Origin: Novosphingobium barchaimii LL02
Lineage (GTDB): Bacteria > Pseudomonadota > Alphaproteobacteria > Sphingomonadales > Sphingomonadaceae
DNA length: 64,000 nucleotides
NCBI RefSeq assembly: GCF_001046635.1
Contig: NZ_KQ130452.1
Location: 484,668 to 548,667 of the forward strand
Reading direction: 5' to 3'
Each line of letters begins with the position of its first letter. Within the stretch, counting starts at the first letter, position 1. The position numbers and the translations under genes are program-made. Shown here piece by piece: positions 16,608-24,826 of the stretch. The notes under the pieces were generated by a model. It made no database searches. It was not told the DNA's origin and worked only from the letters and a program-made list of their open reading frames with translations.

Positions 16608-17426
16608 ATGGCCGCCATTTCCGGTCTCATCCGCGTCATCGAGAAGGCCGCCCGCAAGGCCGGCAGCCGTCTGCGCCGCGATTTCGGCGAAATCGAGCAC
16701 TTGCAGGTCAGCCGCAAGGGCCCTGCGGACTTCGTTTCAAAGGCCGACCAGGCTTCCGAGCGCACGATCTGGGACGAACTGCGCGCCGCGCGGCCCGACT
16801 GGGGTTATCTGTTCGAGGAAGCCGGCGAGATCGAGGGCGATCCGCGTATGCCGCGCTTCATCGTCGACCCGCTCGACGGCACCACGAACTTCCTTCACGG
16901 CATCCCGCACTTCGCGATCTCGATCGCGGTGCAGGAGCCGCGGCTCGACGGTAACGGCTGGGGCGAAGTGACGGCGGGGCTGATCTACAACCCGGTCACC
17001 GACGAGAGCTACTGGGCCGAAAAAGCCCGCGGCGCCTGGCTCCAGGACCGCAGGCTGCGCGTATCCTCGCGCCGTCACCTCGACGAAAGCGTGATCGCCA
17101 CCGGCATTCCCTTCGCCGGTCACGGCGACCCGGGCCAGTGGACCAAGATCTACCATGCGCTTGCCCCGCAGGTCGCCGGTATCCGCCGCTTCGGCTCGGC
17201 CGCACTGGATCTCGCCTGGGTGGCCTCGGGCCGCTACGAAGGGTTCTGGGAAGCCGATCTCAAGCCTTGGGACACGGCCGCAGGATGCCTGCTGGTACGT
17301 GAGGCCGGCGGCTTCGTATCCGACTGGAAGGGCCGCAGCGGACCTTACCACGACACCGAAATCCTCGCCGGCAACGACGTGCTGCATTCACGCCTGCACA
17401 AGCTGGTGGTGAACGCTCTCAAATAA
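16608..17426 (+). CDS. suhB: Inositol-1-monophosphatase family protein
   Basis: The 272-residue phosphatase contains DPLDGTTNFLHGIPHFAISIA (about 87-107), the Mg2+-binding signature, preceded by FEEAGEIEGD and followed by AALDLAWVASGRYEGFWE and KPWDTAAGCLLVREAGG, the second metal site. Substrate could be inositol phosphate or a related sugar phosphate; in E. coli SuhB also affects rRNA antitermination. It follows the exported protein by 51 bases and closes the efp operon at a large hairpin. Confidence 0.92.
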   Translation: MAAISGLIRVIEKAARKAGSRLRRDFGEIEHLQVSRKGPADFVSKADQASERTIWDELRAARPDWGYLFEEAGEIEGDPRMPRFIVDPLDGTTNFLHGIPHFAISIAVQEPRLDGNGWGEVTAGLIYNPVTDESYWAEKARGAWLQDRRLRVSSRRHLDESVIATGIPFAGHGDPGQWTKIYHALAPQVAGIRRFGSAALDLAWVASGRYEGFWEADLKPWDTAAGCLLVREAGGFVSDWKGRSGPYHDTEILAGNDVLHSRLHKLVVNALK

Positions 17427-17438
17427 TGCGGGGCCTGA

Positions 17439-17513
17439 GCCGCCCGGGTTTGTCCGGACGGCCAACTCGGATTTCCAAAACGCCGTCCAGGACAAAGTCC
17501 CGGGCGGCGTTTT
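17439..17513 (+). terminator. Branched hairpin terminator after suhB
   Basis: Outer arms GCCGCCCGGG..TTTGTCC and GGACAAAGTCCCGGGCGGC pair with a 2-base bulge; inside them GGACGGC pairs with GCCGTCC. The structure is followed by GTTTTC. The nested stems make an unusually large terminator at the end of the efp-suhB unit. Confidence 0.75.
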
Positions 17514-17620
17514 CAATTCGGCGTGCGATGAACTCGCTTCATCGCACCGGGAACGCCAGTCTCTGAACTGAAACGCAACCGACGCGGTAGTTTCCGCAAG
17601 CGATGCGATGACGCTGGTCC

Positions 17621-17956
17621 ATGGAACGCCTTGACCTCCGTCACCGTGCCCCTTGTCGATGCGCCTTGGCGCTCGCCTGTGCCGCGATGCCGGTGCCCGC
17701 TATGGCAGAGCCCCCGGCAGAAGGCGGTTTCGACCTTCGCGCTGTGAGTGGAAAATCCCTGCCCGCAGCCCGGCAAACGATTCGCTCACACGCTTTAGGC
17801 GTCAATTCCGCGCCGGCCAGGCCCGAGAAAGTGAAGCTGCGGCTGACCTATCAGCCCGACGAAGACGGACCGCGCTTCGAGATCGGAACTTTGGGTTCAC
17901 GCAAGGGCGTGATGAAGTCCCGTTTGCTGCATATTGCGATGGACTGGGCTTTTTGA
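17621..17956 (+). CDS. Small hypothetical exported protein
   Basis: The 111-residue frame has a possible signal region, CALALACAAMPVPAMA, following a charged n-region, with cleavage after AMA. The mature part contains VKLRLTYQPDEDGPRFEIGTLGSRKGVMKSRLLHIAMDWAF, which looks like a genuine compact domain. There is no clear ribosome site, and the gene sits between the suhB terminator and tRNA-Leu. No family recognised. Confidence 0.5.
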   Translation: MERLDLRHRAPCRCALALACAAMPVPAMAEPPAEGGFDLRAVSGKSLPAARQTIRSHALGVNSAPARPEKVKLRLTYQPDEDGPRFEIGTLGSRKGVMKSRLLHIAMDWAF

Positions 17957-18012
17957 CACGGACGGGCTTGAACCGCATCGCAGGCACGTCTAAGCGTCCC
18001 CGGCTTGTCCGT

Positions 18013-18096
18013 GCCCCTGTGGCGGAATGGTAGACGCGAACGACTCAAAATCGTTTGTCGAAAGGCGTGCCCGTTCGAGTCGGGCCAGGGGCACCA
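18013..18096 (+). tRNA. tRNA-Leu (anticodon CAA)
   Basis: The acceptor arms GCCCCTG and CAGGGGC pair perfectly, and the anticodon stem AACGA/TCGTT closes a loop with CAA. A long variable arm and the T-arm GTTCGAGTC are present, and CCA is encoded (18094-18096). The long variable arm and CAA identify tRNA-Leu reading UUG. Confidence 0.95.
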
Positions 18097-18109
18097 CTTT
18101 CTTCGCCGG

Positions 18110-18418
18110 CTAAGGCGCTTGGAAGATCGAGACGACGTACGATGCCAGCAAGGTTCCTACTGCGATGGCGGCAAGCCATTGCACGGCCGGATAGGCAGCG
18201 ATGGTCCTGACCATTGCCCATGCGATGACACCGGCAAGAACGCTTCCCAGCAGCACCCCTGCGATCAGCCCCCAGGCGGAAATCGCCCATACCAGCACCA
18301 GCGCGAACACGGCGACGGGGAAGAAACCGGCAAGCGCGGCGCGCAGGCCTCTAATGACTGCTGCAAAAGAGTGTTTGCCGGCGCGCTTTGGTAGCTGAGT
18401 CGAATATCCTTCGGCCAT
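18110..18418 (-). CDS. Small multi-span membrane protein
   Basis: The 102-residue protein has a short polar N-terminus (MAEGYSTQLPKRAGKHS) and three to four hydrophobic segments covering about residues 28-98. The pattern resembles small holin-like or phage-holin superfamily III membrane proteins annotated in sphingomonads, but no motif proves function. It converges on tRNA-Leu. Confidence 0.6.
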   Translation of the reverse strand: MAEGYSTQLPKRAGKHSFAAVIRGLRAALAGFFPVAVFALVLVWAISAWGLIAGVLLGSVLAGVIAWAMVRTIAAYPAVQWLAAIAVGTLLASYVVSIFQAP

Positions 18419-18594
18419 TCATGCCTCGCGTTATCGAACGGTCAGCAAGCTAGATCGGCGTTGCGAAAAAGGCCAGCCGCTGCCGCCGAAGCGGCCTTGG
18501 AGCAGGGCCTGCCGAAACAGGCGCCGACGACGGAGTGTGCCGGGCGCCGATGCCGTTTCGCCCGATCTAGTTAGGATAAGGATGGCGTGGCCGC

Positions 18595-19293
18595 TCAGTT
18601 CAGCGCGGACAGCCAATCCGCGATCATTGCGCGGCCAGCCGCCACGGCGCCAGGGCCGAGCTTGTCGTGGGCATCGCGCAGTGCGTTCGGACAGCCGCCC
18701 GCTTCTATCACGGCTTCGGGCCACTGATCCATCCAGGCATCGAAGCGCGGGTCTTCCCCCATCTCGGCGTGGAACTGGAGGGCCAGCAGATTTGCGCCGC
18801 GCCGGAACGCCTGGTGTTCGTATAGCGTGCTCGATGCCAGCAGTTCCACGCCCTCGGGCCGGGTGAAAGTGTCGCCGTGCCAGTGCAGCACGGGCACGTC
18901 GCGGACATGGCGAAGGGGCCCGTCGGCGGCGTGTCTGTGCACTTCGACTGGGTGGAAACCCACTTCCTTGGCCTGGCCGGGATAGACCTTTGCGCCTAGA
19001 GCGCTTGCCATCATCTGGGCGCCGAAACAGACGCCCAGCGTCGGCCGGTCCGCCTCGAGCCGCAGGGCAAGGCGGCGCAGCTGGCAGGTGATCCAGGGAT
19101 GCCGATCCTGTTCGTAGACGCCCATCGGCCCACCCATCATGATGAGCAGGTCAGGTTGGCGCAGATCGAGCATCGCGAATTCGGGGTCGGTCACGTCGAT
19201 GCGCGATACAGCGTATCCCGCATCCTCGATGGGCTGGCGATAACCGGCGACCCCTTCATGGGGAACGTGGCGGATGATGAGAGCTGTCTTCAC
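18595..19293 (-). CDS. Class I glutamine amidotransferase-like protein
   Basis: The 232-residue protein has the GATase nucleophile elbow GVCFGAQ (Cys about 87), the catalytic His in LQFHAEM (about 171) and the oxyanion-type strand IMMGGPMGVYEQ (about 49-60). It resembles stand-alone GMP-synthase-like amidotransferases that hydrolyse gamma-glutamyl compounds or have unknown substrates. The GTG at 19293 is chosen because the fold begins at KTALIIRHV; upstream residues are non-homologous and basic. A possible small peptide gene lies upstream on the same strand. Confidence 0.85.
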   Translation of the reverse strand: MKTALIIRHVPHEGVAGYRQPIEDAGYAVSRIDVTDPEFAMLDLRQPDLLIMMGGPMGVYEQDRHPWITCQLRRLALRLEADRPTLGVCFGAQMMASALGAKVYPGQAKEVGFHPVEVHRHAADGPLRHVRDVPVLHWHGDTFTRPEGVELLASSTLYEHQAFRRGANLLALQFHAEMGEDPRFDAWMDQWPEAVIEAGGCPNALRDAHDKLGPGAVAAGRAMIADWLSALN

Positions 19294-19325
19294 GTAAAGA
19301 CCAGTCTGACACAAGTTTGCTGAAC

Positions 19326-19363
19326 GGGCGACATCGAGCCGGGAAGGGCGCCCGATGTCGCCC
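19326..19363 (-). terminator. Hairpin between small peptide gene and amidotransferase gene
   Basis: A perfect 11-bp stem (GGGCGACATCG / CGATGTCGCCC) lies 7 bases after the stop of the 54-residue frame. There is no T-run on the minus side, so it may be an attenuating or RNA-stabilising hairpin and not a full terminator. Confidence 0.5.
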
Positions 19364-19370
19364 AGAGCCG

Positions 19371-19538
19371 TTACAGGCCGAGCCGCGACCAGAAGTCGCC
19401 GGCGTTGCGGATCGCCGCGCCTCCGCCGCCGGAGGCAGGCTCGAGGCTGCCGCGCCACGAGGGATGCGTGAAGCGCGGGGTTGCCGCAGGCCGCGCACGC
19501 AGGACGGTCGAAGTGGTGCGAGGAAGGGTATCGAGCAT
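19371..19538 (-). CDS. Candidate small peptide (55 codons)
   Basis: A start at 19538 has a near-ideal ribosome site, AAGGAGATACGAA-ATG. The product is basic at the N-terminus (MLDTLPRTTSTVLRARPAA), Gly-rich in the middle (ASGGGGAA) and ends AGDFWSRLGL. Composition, strong initiation signal and the hairpin just downstream suggest a real small gene. No family is recognised. No peptide-maturation or export gene is adjacent, so a RiPP role is not supported. Confidence 0.5.
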   Translation of the reverse strand: MLDTLPRTTSTVLRARPAATPRFTHPSWRGSLEPASGGGGAAIRNAGDFWSRLGL

Positions 19539-19810
19539 TTCGTATCTCCTTACGGGAGGCACGAAGCCGGCGTTGTCGCCTTGGTTTCGTGCGCTTTAGC
19601 GGTTGATGACGCGGAGCAAGCTGACAGTATCAAATGCCGCGGAAACGAAAGGCGGACCCTCCGTTCAAGAAACAATCTATGCATTTGGTAGAGAATGTCC
19701 ATTCAGGCGATTCTATCGACCCTGCGAGAAAAACTTGCCCGCCTGCTTTGCTCGCGCCTTACCCGCCTTCTGTGATTGCCGGGTGGGGATGCTTGACGTA
19801 GCCTGCGGTC

Positions 19811-21130
19811 ATGCGTGTCCCTTTGCTCACTCTCGCCAGCGCCGTGATTGGCCTTTCGCTACCCGCTCGGGCGCAGAGCGTCGCTGACAGCGTTTCGCGC
19901 GACATGCCGGGGCTGATGGAGATCTACCGCGATTTCCACGCCAACCCGGAACTCAGTTTCCAGGAAGTGCGCAGCCCCGGGATCATGGCTGATGCCGCGC
20001 GCAAGGCCGGTTTCACGGTGACCGAAAAAGTTGGCAAGACCGGCATCGTCGCTGTGTTGAAGAACGGGGCAGGGCCGACCGTCCTGATCCGTGCCGACAT
20101 GGACGGCCTGCCGGTAACCGAACAGACCGGCTTGCCCTTCGCGTCCACCAAGCGCGGCATATCGCTCGCCGGGGTCGAGAGCGGAATTATGCACGCCTGC
20201 GGCCACGATACACACATGACCAGCTGGATCGAGACCGCGCGCCTGCTGGCCGCGCGCAAGGGTGAATGGTCCGGCACGCTGGTGATGATCGGCCAGCCCG
20301 CCGAGGAAGCGGGCTCGGGCGCGTTGGCGATGCTGGAGGACGGCCTGTATACCCGCTTCCCCAAGCCCGACTACACGCTGGCGTTTCATGATACGCCCGA
20401 ACTGCCTGCGGGCGTCGTCGGCGCGTCGAAGGGCTGGGCGCTCGCCAATGTCGACAGCGTCGACATCGTCGTGAAGGGCGTGGGCGGACACGGCGCTTAT
20501 CCGCACACCACGCGCGATCCGATCGTGCTGGGCAGCGCCATCGTCATGAAGCTGCAGACGCTGGTGAGCCGTGAGACGAACCCGGTCGACCCCGTGGTGG
20601 TCACGGTCGGCTCGTTCCATTCCGGCACCCGGCACAATATCATCTCTGACGAGGCGCGCCTGCAACTTACCGTGCGCAGTTACTCGGACGAGACGCGCGA
20701 GCGGCTGCTGGACGGTATTCGGCGGGTTGCGCGCGGCGAAGCGATCGCGTCCGGTATTGCCGAAAACCAGATGCCGGTGGTGACCGTGAAGGAACCCCAC
20801 ACCCGCGCCACCTGGAACACGCCCGAGTTCACTGAAGAGGCCGTAGCGGATCTCAAGGTGCAGTTAGGGGGCGATAAGGTCGTGTTCACGCCGTCGGTCA
20901 TGGGAGGCGAGGATTTCGGCGAATTTCGCCGCGCGGACGAGGCGCATATCAAGTCGTTGATCCTGTGGGTGGGCGGCGCGGACCCGGCGAAGCTGGCGGC
21001 GGCGAAGGCGGGCGGAGCGCCGATGCCCTCTCTTCACAGCCCGCTCTGGGCTCCGGTAGCGGACAAGGTGATCGGATCGGCCTCGCAGGCATTGACGCTG
21101 ACGGCGCTGCGGCTCATGCCAAAACGGTAA
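19811..21130 (+). CDS. M20 family amidohydrolase, exported
   Basis: The 439-residue protein begins with a signal peptide MRVPLLTLASAVIGLSLPARA, so it should act in the periplasm. Metal-binding and catalytic motifs are RADMDGLPV (about 95-103), HACGHDTHM (about 128-136), PAEEAGSGA (about 161-169) and AFHDTPELPAG; MGGEDFGEF near the C-terminus supplies the last ligand. This is the aminoacylase/IAA-amino-acid hydrolase-like M20D group with an internal dimerisation domain. It likely cleaves N-acyl amino acids or peptides. No linked transporter is seen. Confidence 0.9.
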   Translation: MRVPLLTLASAVIGLSLPARAQSVADSVSRDMPGLMEIYRDFHANPELSFQEVRSPGIMADAARKAGFTVTEKVGKTGIVAVLKNGAGPTVLIRADMDGLPVTEQTGLPFASTKRGISLAGVESGIMHACGHDTHMTSWIETARLLAARKGEWSGTLVMIGQPAEEAGSGALAMLEDGLYTRFPKPDYTLAFHDTPELPAGVVGASKGWALANVDSVDIVVKGVGGHGAYPHTTRDPIVLGSAIVMKLQTLVSRETNPVDPVVVTVGSFHSGTRHNIISDEARLQLTVRSYSDETRERLLDGIRRVARGEAIASGIAENQMPVVTVKEPHTRATWNTPEFTEEAVADLKVQLGGDKVVFTPSVMGGEDFGEFRRADEAHIKSLILWVGGADPAKLAAAKAGGAPMPSLHSPLWAPVADKVIGSASQALTLTALRLMPKR

Positions 21131-21299
21131 GGGCGAGTGTAAGGGGCTCCGACATCGCTTCCCGTGAGCGCCCTGTCGATAGAGGGCTGGCGTTGCGAGA
21201 GTATGCTATTGCGCTGTCAAGGTAACCGACAGTTAAAGCCTTTGCACTAGGCCGTCATGCAAGGCCGGTATTCGGCCGCGAAGGATGGCGTAAGCGACG

Positions 21300-22685
21300 A
21301 TGATTCGTCTGTTCAAACATTACATTCCGCACGCGGTCGTCCTGCTCTGGCTGGTCGACGTGCTGCTGCTGGCGATTGCCAACGAGACATCGTGGCGCCT
21401 GCGCTCCGACCAGATCGGCATCGACCCCGGCGCCCTTGTCGACAGACTGGGAGCGCATGCGGCCTTCGCGGCGGTGATCTCGCTGTCGATGATCTCGGTC
21501 GGCGTTTACGGCGGGGAGGCCTTACGCTCCAAGCGGTTCGCCGCCGCGCGCCTGCTGGTGGCGATATCGCTGGGCGTGATCGCGCTGTCCTTTGCGGATT
21601 TCCTTGTCGGCGGGCAGAACTTCTGGCGCTCTACCCTGGCCTATTCGATGGCCTTCGCGATCGTGATGCTGATCTTCAACCGCCTGATCCTGGGCGCTTT
21701 TCTGGGAACCAGTTCATTCCGCCGCCGAGTCCTTGTGCTGGGTGCCGGGGAGCGGGCACAGCGCCTGCGGGTGCTGGGCGAACGCCCCGAGAGCGGCTTT
21801 GCCATCGTCGGCTACATCACCATGAGCGAGAGCCAGCCGGTAGTCGAAGAGGCGATTTCGCGAGGGGCGATCCACAACCTCACCCGCTACGTTGAGAACC
21901 TGGGGGTCAGCGAAGTGGTGCTTGCGCTGGAAGAGCGCCGCAACGCATTGCCGCTCAAAGACCTGCTGCGGATCAAGACCGCAGGTGTCCACGTCAACGA
22001 ATTCTCCAGCTTCCTCGAGCGTGAGACCGGCCGCGTCGATCTTGATACCGTCAATCCCAGCTGGCTGATCTTCTCCGACGGTTTTTCCTCCGGCCGGGCG
22101 ATTTCCAGCGCCTCCAAGCGAGTCTTCGACATCGCCGTGAGCGCGCTGCTGCTGGTCGTCACCGCGCCGGTGATCCTGCTGTTCGCGCTGCTGGTGAAGA
22201 TCGATAGCAAGGGCCCCGCTTTCTACCGCCAGCCGCGCGTCGGCCTGTTTGGTGAATGCTTCGACGTCGTCAAACTGCGCTCCATGCGCACTGACGCCGA
22301 AGTGGCAGGGGCGCAGTGGGCGTCCAAGGACGACCCACGCGTGACCCGCATCGGCAGGTTCATCCGCAAGGTCCGCATCGACGAACTGCCCCAGGCCTGG
22401 ACAGTCCTGAAGGGCGAGATGAGCTTCGTTGGCCCGCGCCCCGAGCGCCCGGAATTCGTCGCCGATCTGGAAGAACAGCTGCGCTACTATGCGGAGCGGC
22501 ACATGGTGAAGCCGGGCATCACCGGCTGGGCGCAGATCAACTATCCCTACGGCGCCTCGATCGAGGATTCGCGGCACAAGCTCGAATACGACCTATATTA
22601 CGCCAAGAACTACACGCCGTTCCTCGACCTGCTCATCATCCTGCAGACGCTGCGCGTGGTGCTGTGGAGCGAGGGCGCGCGCTGA
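21300..22685 (+). CDS. PEP-CTERM-associated polyprenyl-phosphate sugar transferase
   Basis: The 461-residue inner-membrane enzyme starts with about four membrane segments, then a CoA-binding-like Rossmann region (RRRVLVLGAGERAQRLRVLG). The C-terminal bacterial sugar transferase domain contains KRVFDIAVSALLLVVTAP, the KLRSMRTDAE motif and DELPQAWTVLKGEMSFVGPRP. It loads the first sugar phosphate onto undecaprenyl phosphate for exopolysaccharide. The order with the next two genes matches the XrtA/PEP-CTERM set described by Haft and colleagues. Its stop overlaps the histidine kinase start (TGATG). Confidence 0.9.
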   Translation: MIRLFKHYIPHAVVLLWLVDVLLLAIANETSWRLRSDQIGIDPGALVDRLGAHAAFAAVISLSMISVGVYGGEALRSKRFAAARLLVAISLGVIALSFADFLVGGQNFWRSTLAYSMAFAIVMLIFNRLILGAFLGTSSFRRRVLVLGAGERAQRLRVLGERPESGFAIVGYITMSESQPVVEEAISRGAIHNLTRYVENLGVSEVVLALEERRNALPLKDLLRIKTAGVHVNEFSSFLERETGRVDLDTVNPSWLIFSDGFSSGRAISSASKRVFDIAVSALLLVVTAPVILLFALLVKIDSKGPAFYRQPRVGLFGECFDVVKLRSMRTDAEVAGAQWASKDDPRVTRIGRFIRKVRIDELPQAWTVLKGEMSFVGPRPERPEFVADLEEQLRYYAERHMVKPGITGWAQINYPYGASIEDSRHKLEYDLYYAKNYTPFLDLLIILQTLRVVLWSEGAR

Positions 22686-24826
22686 TGATCGCAGGGCCTT
22701 CAGCTGTGTGGACGACCATCGGAGTAGCTTTCGACCTGACCGGCGCGATCGCGCTGGCCAGCGTGGCGATCTGGCTGGCGACCCGCCGCGACCGGTTCGG
22801 CCGCGCGGGTACGGCCGTGGTTATCGCGCTGTTCCTTACCGCCCTGTGGAGCCTTGCAAGCGCTGCGGCGACGGCCTCGCCCGCGGTGGTTTTCGCGCCG
22901 TCGCTGGTTGAAAGCGCGCGCAACCTCGCCTGGCTGCTGGTCATCTACCGGCTTTTCGCCAGCGATGGGCGCCATGCCACCCTGGCGCCCATCCGCCCGG
23001 TGATCTTCGCCCTGGCCTTCGTCGAGATACTGCATCTGGCAGTTGACTACGGCCTGTCGCGGCTGGCGATCGACAGCGACGTCCTGCGCGTGGCGTTCGA
23101 TTTCAATGTGATGTTCCGCCTGCTGGTGACGGTGGGCGGGCTGGTGCTGGTTCACAACCTCTACGCAGGCGCCCCGCGCGAATCGCGCGCGGCCCTGCGC
23201 TGGCCGGCGGTGGGACTTGCCGCGCTATGGGCTTTCGACCTCAACCTTTACACGATCGCCTACCTCGCGGGCAGCTGGCCTTACGAGATCGCTGCGCTGC
23301 GCGGTATCGCCACCGGCGCACTGGCGGCCTGCATCGCCATTGCCGCCGCTGGAAACCGTGACGATCTGCGCCTTCGCCCCTCGCGCGCGGTGACGTTTCA
23401 GACGTTTTCGCTGCTTGTCATTGGCGTATACCTTGTCGGCATGGTCGCGGTGGCGCAGTGGCTGTCCTACGCGGGCGGGAACTTCGCGCGCCTGATCGAG
23501 CTGGCCTTCCTGACGCTGGCAAGCGCGCTGGCGCTGGTGGTATTGCCCTCGCGCCGGGTTCGCGGCTGGCTGAAGGTCACGCTCGCCAAGCATTTCTTCC
23601 AGCACCGCTACGACTACCGCGAGGAGTGGCTGCGCTTCACCCGCACCATCGGCAGCGGCGGCGAAGAATCCCTGCCACTGGGTGAGCGCGTGGTGCAGTC
23701 CATCGCCGACGTGTTCGAAAGCCCCGCAGGCCTGCTTCTGACCCCCGGCGACCAAGGCGAACTGACCCTTGCCGCCCGCTGGAACTGGGCGGAGATCGAG
23801 GTTCCCTCAGTCGCCATCCCGCTGCGCGGTCTCGGCCATTTCGAGCGTACCGGCTACATCTGCGATTTGGACGAAGTACGCGGCAGCGCCGCGGGCGACA
23901 GCTCCGGCAGCGAATGGGAAAACGACGTCCCGCGCTGGCTGATCGACCATCCGCGTGCCTGGGCGATGATTCCGCTGGTTCATTACGAGCGCCTTGTGGG
24001 CATGGTGGTGCTGGCCCGCCCGCAGCTGGCGCGCAAGTTCGACTGGGAGGATTTCGACCTCCTGCGCGTCATTGGCCAGCAGGTGGCGAGCTACCTGGCG
24101 GAAAATTCAAGCCAGGTGGCCTTGGCTGAATCGGCCCGTTTCGATGACTTCCACCGCCGCATCGCCTTCGTGATGCATGACATCAAGAACCTCGCCAGTC
24201 AGTTCAGCCTGCTGGCCCGCAATGCCGAGCTCCACGCCGAAAAGCCGGCCTTCCGCGCCGACATGCTGGTGACACTGCGCAATTCCTCGGACAAGCTCAA
24301 CGCGCTTCTGGCGCGCCTTTCGCGCTATGGCTCGGGCGGGGTCGACAAGCTTGAGCCGGTGCCGGCGGGGGAGGTGCTTGCGGTGGTGATGGAGCGTTTT
24401 CGCGGCACGCCGCAGGTGGTGCTGGCCGAAACGCGCGTCGCCGTCATCACCGCCAACCGCCATTCGCTGGAACAGGTGCTGATGCATCTGGTCCAGAACG
24501 CCATCGATGCCAGTCGGCCGGACAGCCCGGTTTTCGTCTCGCTGTCGATAGACGGGCTCAATGCGCGTTTCGAAGTGCTGGATTCCGGTAGCGGCATGAG
24601 CGCCGACTTCGTGCGCAACCGACTGTTCAAACCCTTCGTTTCGACCAAGACCGGCGGCTTCGGCATCGGCGCTTTCGAGGCGCGTGAACTGGTAAGGGCG
24701 ATGCGCGGGCGGCTCGATGTCGAATCGCGTGAAGGGCTGGGCTCGCGCTTCGTGGTCCGCCTGCCGCTCGCCGCTGCCAGCGACATCTACCAGACTCTTG
24801 CCTCCCACGACCAGAAGGTAGCGTGA
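22685..24826 (+). CDS. prsK: XrtA/PEP-CTERM system sensor histidine kinase PrsK
   Basis: The 713-residue protein begins with a long membrane domain of about ten helices (residues 1-290), then a GAF-like region (about 320-475). The kinase core has the unusual H-box VMHDIKNLASQFSLL with His498, followed by N-box QNAIDAS, GSGMS and TGGFGIGAFEARELV. HDIKNLASQ is the PrsK hallmark. The start at 22685 overlaps the upstream stop; the frame also runs further upstream inside the transferase gene but that is shadow. Its partner is the adjacent sigma-54 response regulator. Confidence 0.88.
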   Translation: MIAGPSAVWTTIGVAFDLTGAIALASVAIWLATRRDRFGRAGTAVVIALFLTALWSLASAAATASPAVVFAPSLVESARNLAWLLVIYRLFASDGRHATLAPIRPVIFALAFVEILHLAVDYGLSRLAIDSDVLRVAFDFNVMFRLLVTVGGLVLVHNLYAGAPRESRAALRWPAVGLAALWAFDLNLYTIAYLAGSWPYEIAALRGIATGALAACIAIAAAGNRDDLRLRPSRAVTFQTFSLLVIGVYLVGMVAVAQWLSYAGGNFARLIELAFLTLASALALVVLPSRRVRGWLKVTLAKHFFQHRYDYREEWLRFTRTIGSGGEESLPLGERVVQSIADVFESPAGLLLTPGDQGELTLAARWNWAEIEVPSVAIPLRGLGHFERTGYICDLDEVRGSAAGDSSGSEWENDVPRWLIDHPRAWAMIPLVHYERLVGMVVLARPQLARKFDWEDFDLLRVIGQQVASYLAENSSQVALAESARFDDFHRRIAFVMHDIKNLASQFSLLARNAELHAEKPAFRADMLVTLRNSSDKLNALLARLSRYGSGGVDKLEPVPAGEVLAVVMERFRGTPQVVLAETRVAVITANRHSLEQVLMHLVQNAIDASRPDSPVFVSLSIDGLNARFEVLDSGSGMSADFVRNRLFKPFVSTKTGGFGIGAFEARELVRAMRGRLDVESREGLGSRFVVRLPLAAASDIYQTLASHDQKVA

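Noticed and set aside
18450-18570. Inverted repeat CTAGATCGG / CCGATCTAG about 100 bases apart
   Set aside because: Only 9 bp, no transposase between, and no target duplication, so probably chance.
19371-19538. Small peptide as a lasso or other RiPP precursor
   Set aside because: No maturation protease, cyclase or exporter gene is adjacent; the amidotransferase-like gene alone does not support it.
21131-21299. Sigma-54 promoter upstream of the exopolysaccharide operon
   Set aside because: I looked for GG-N10-GC near a TGGC/TTGC context and found none with correct spacing.
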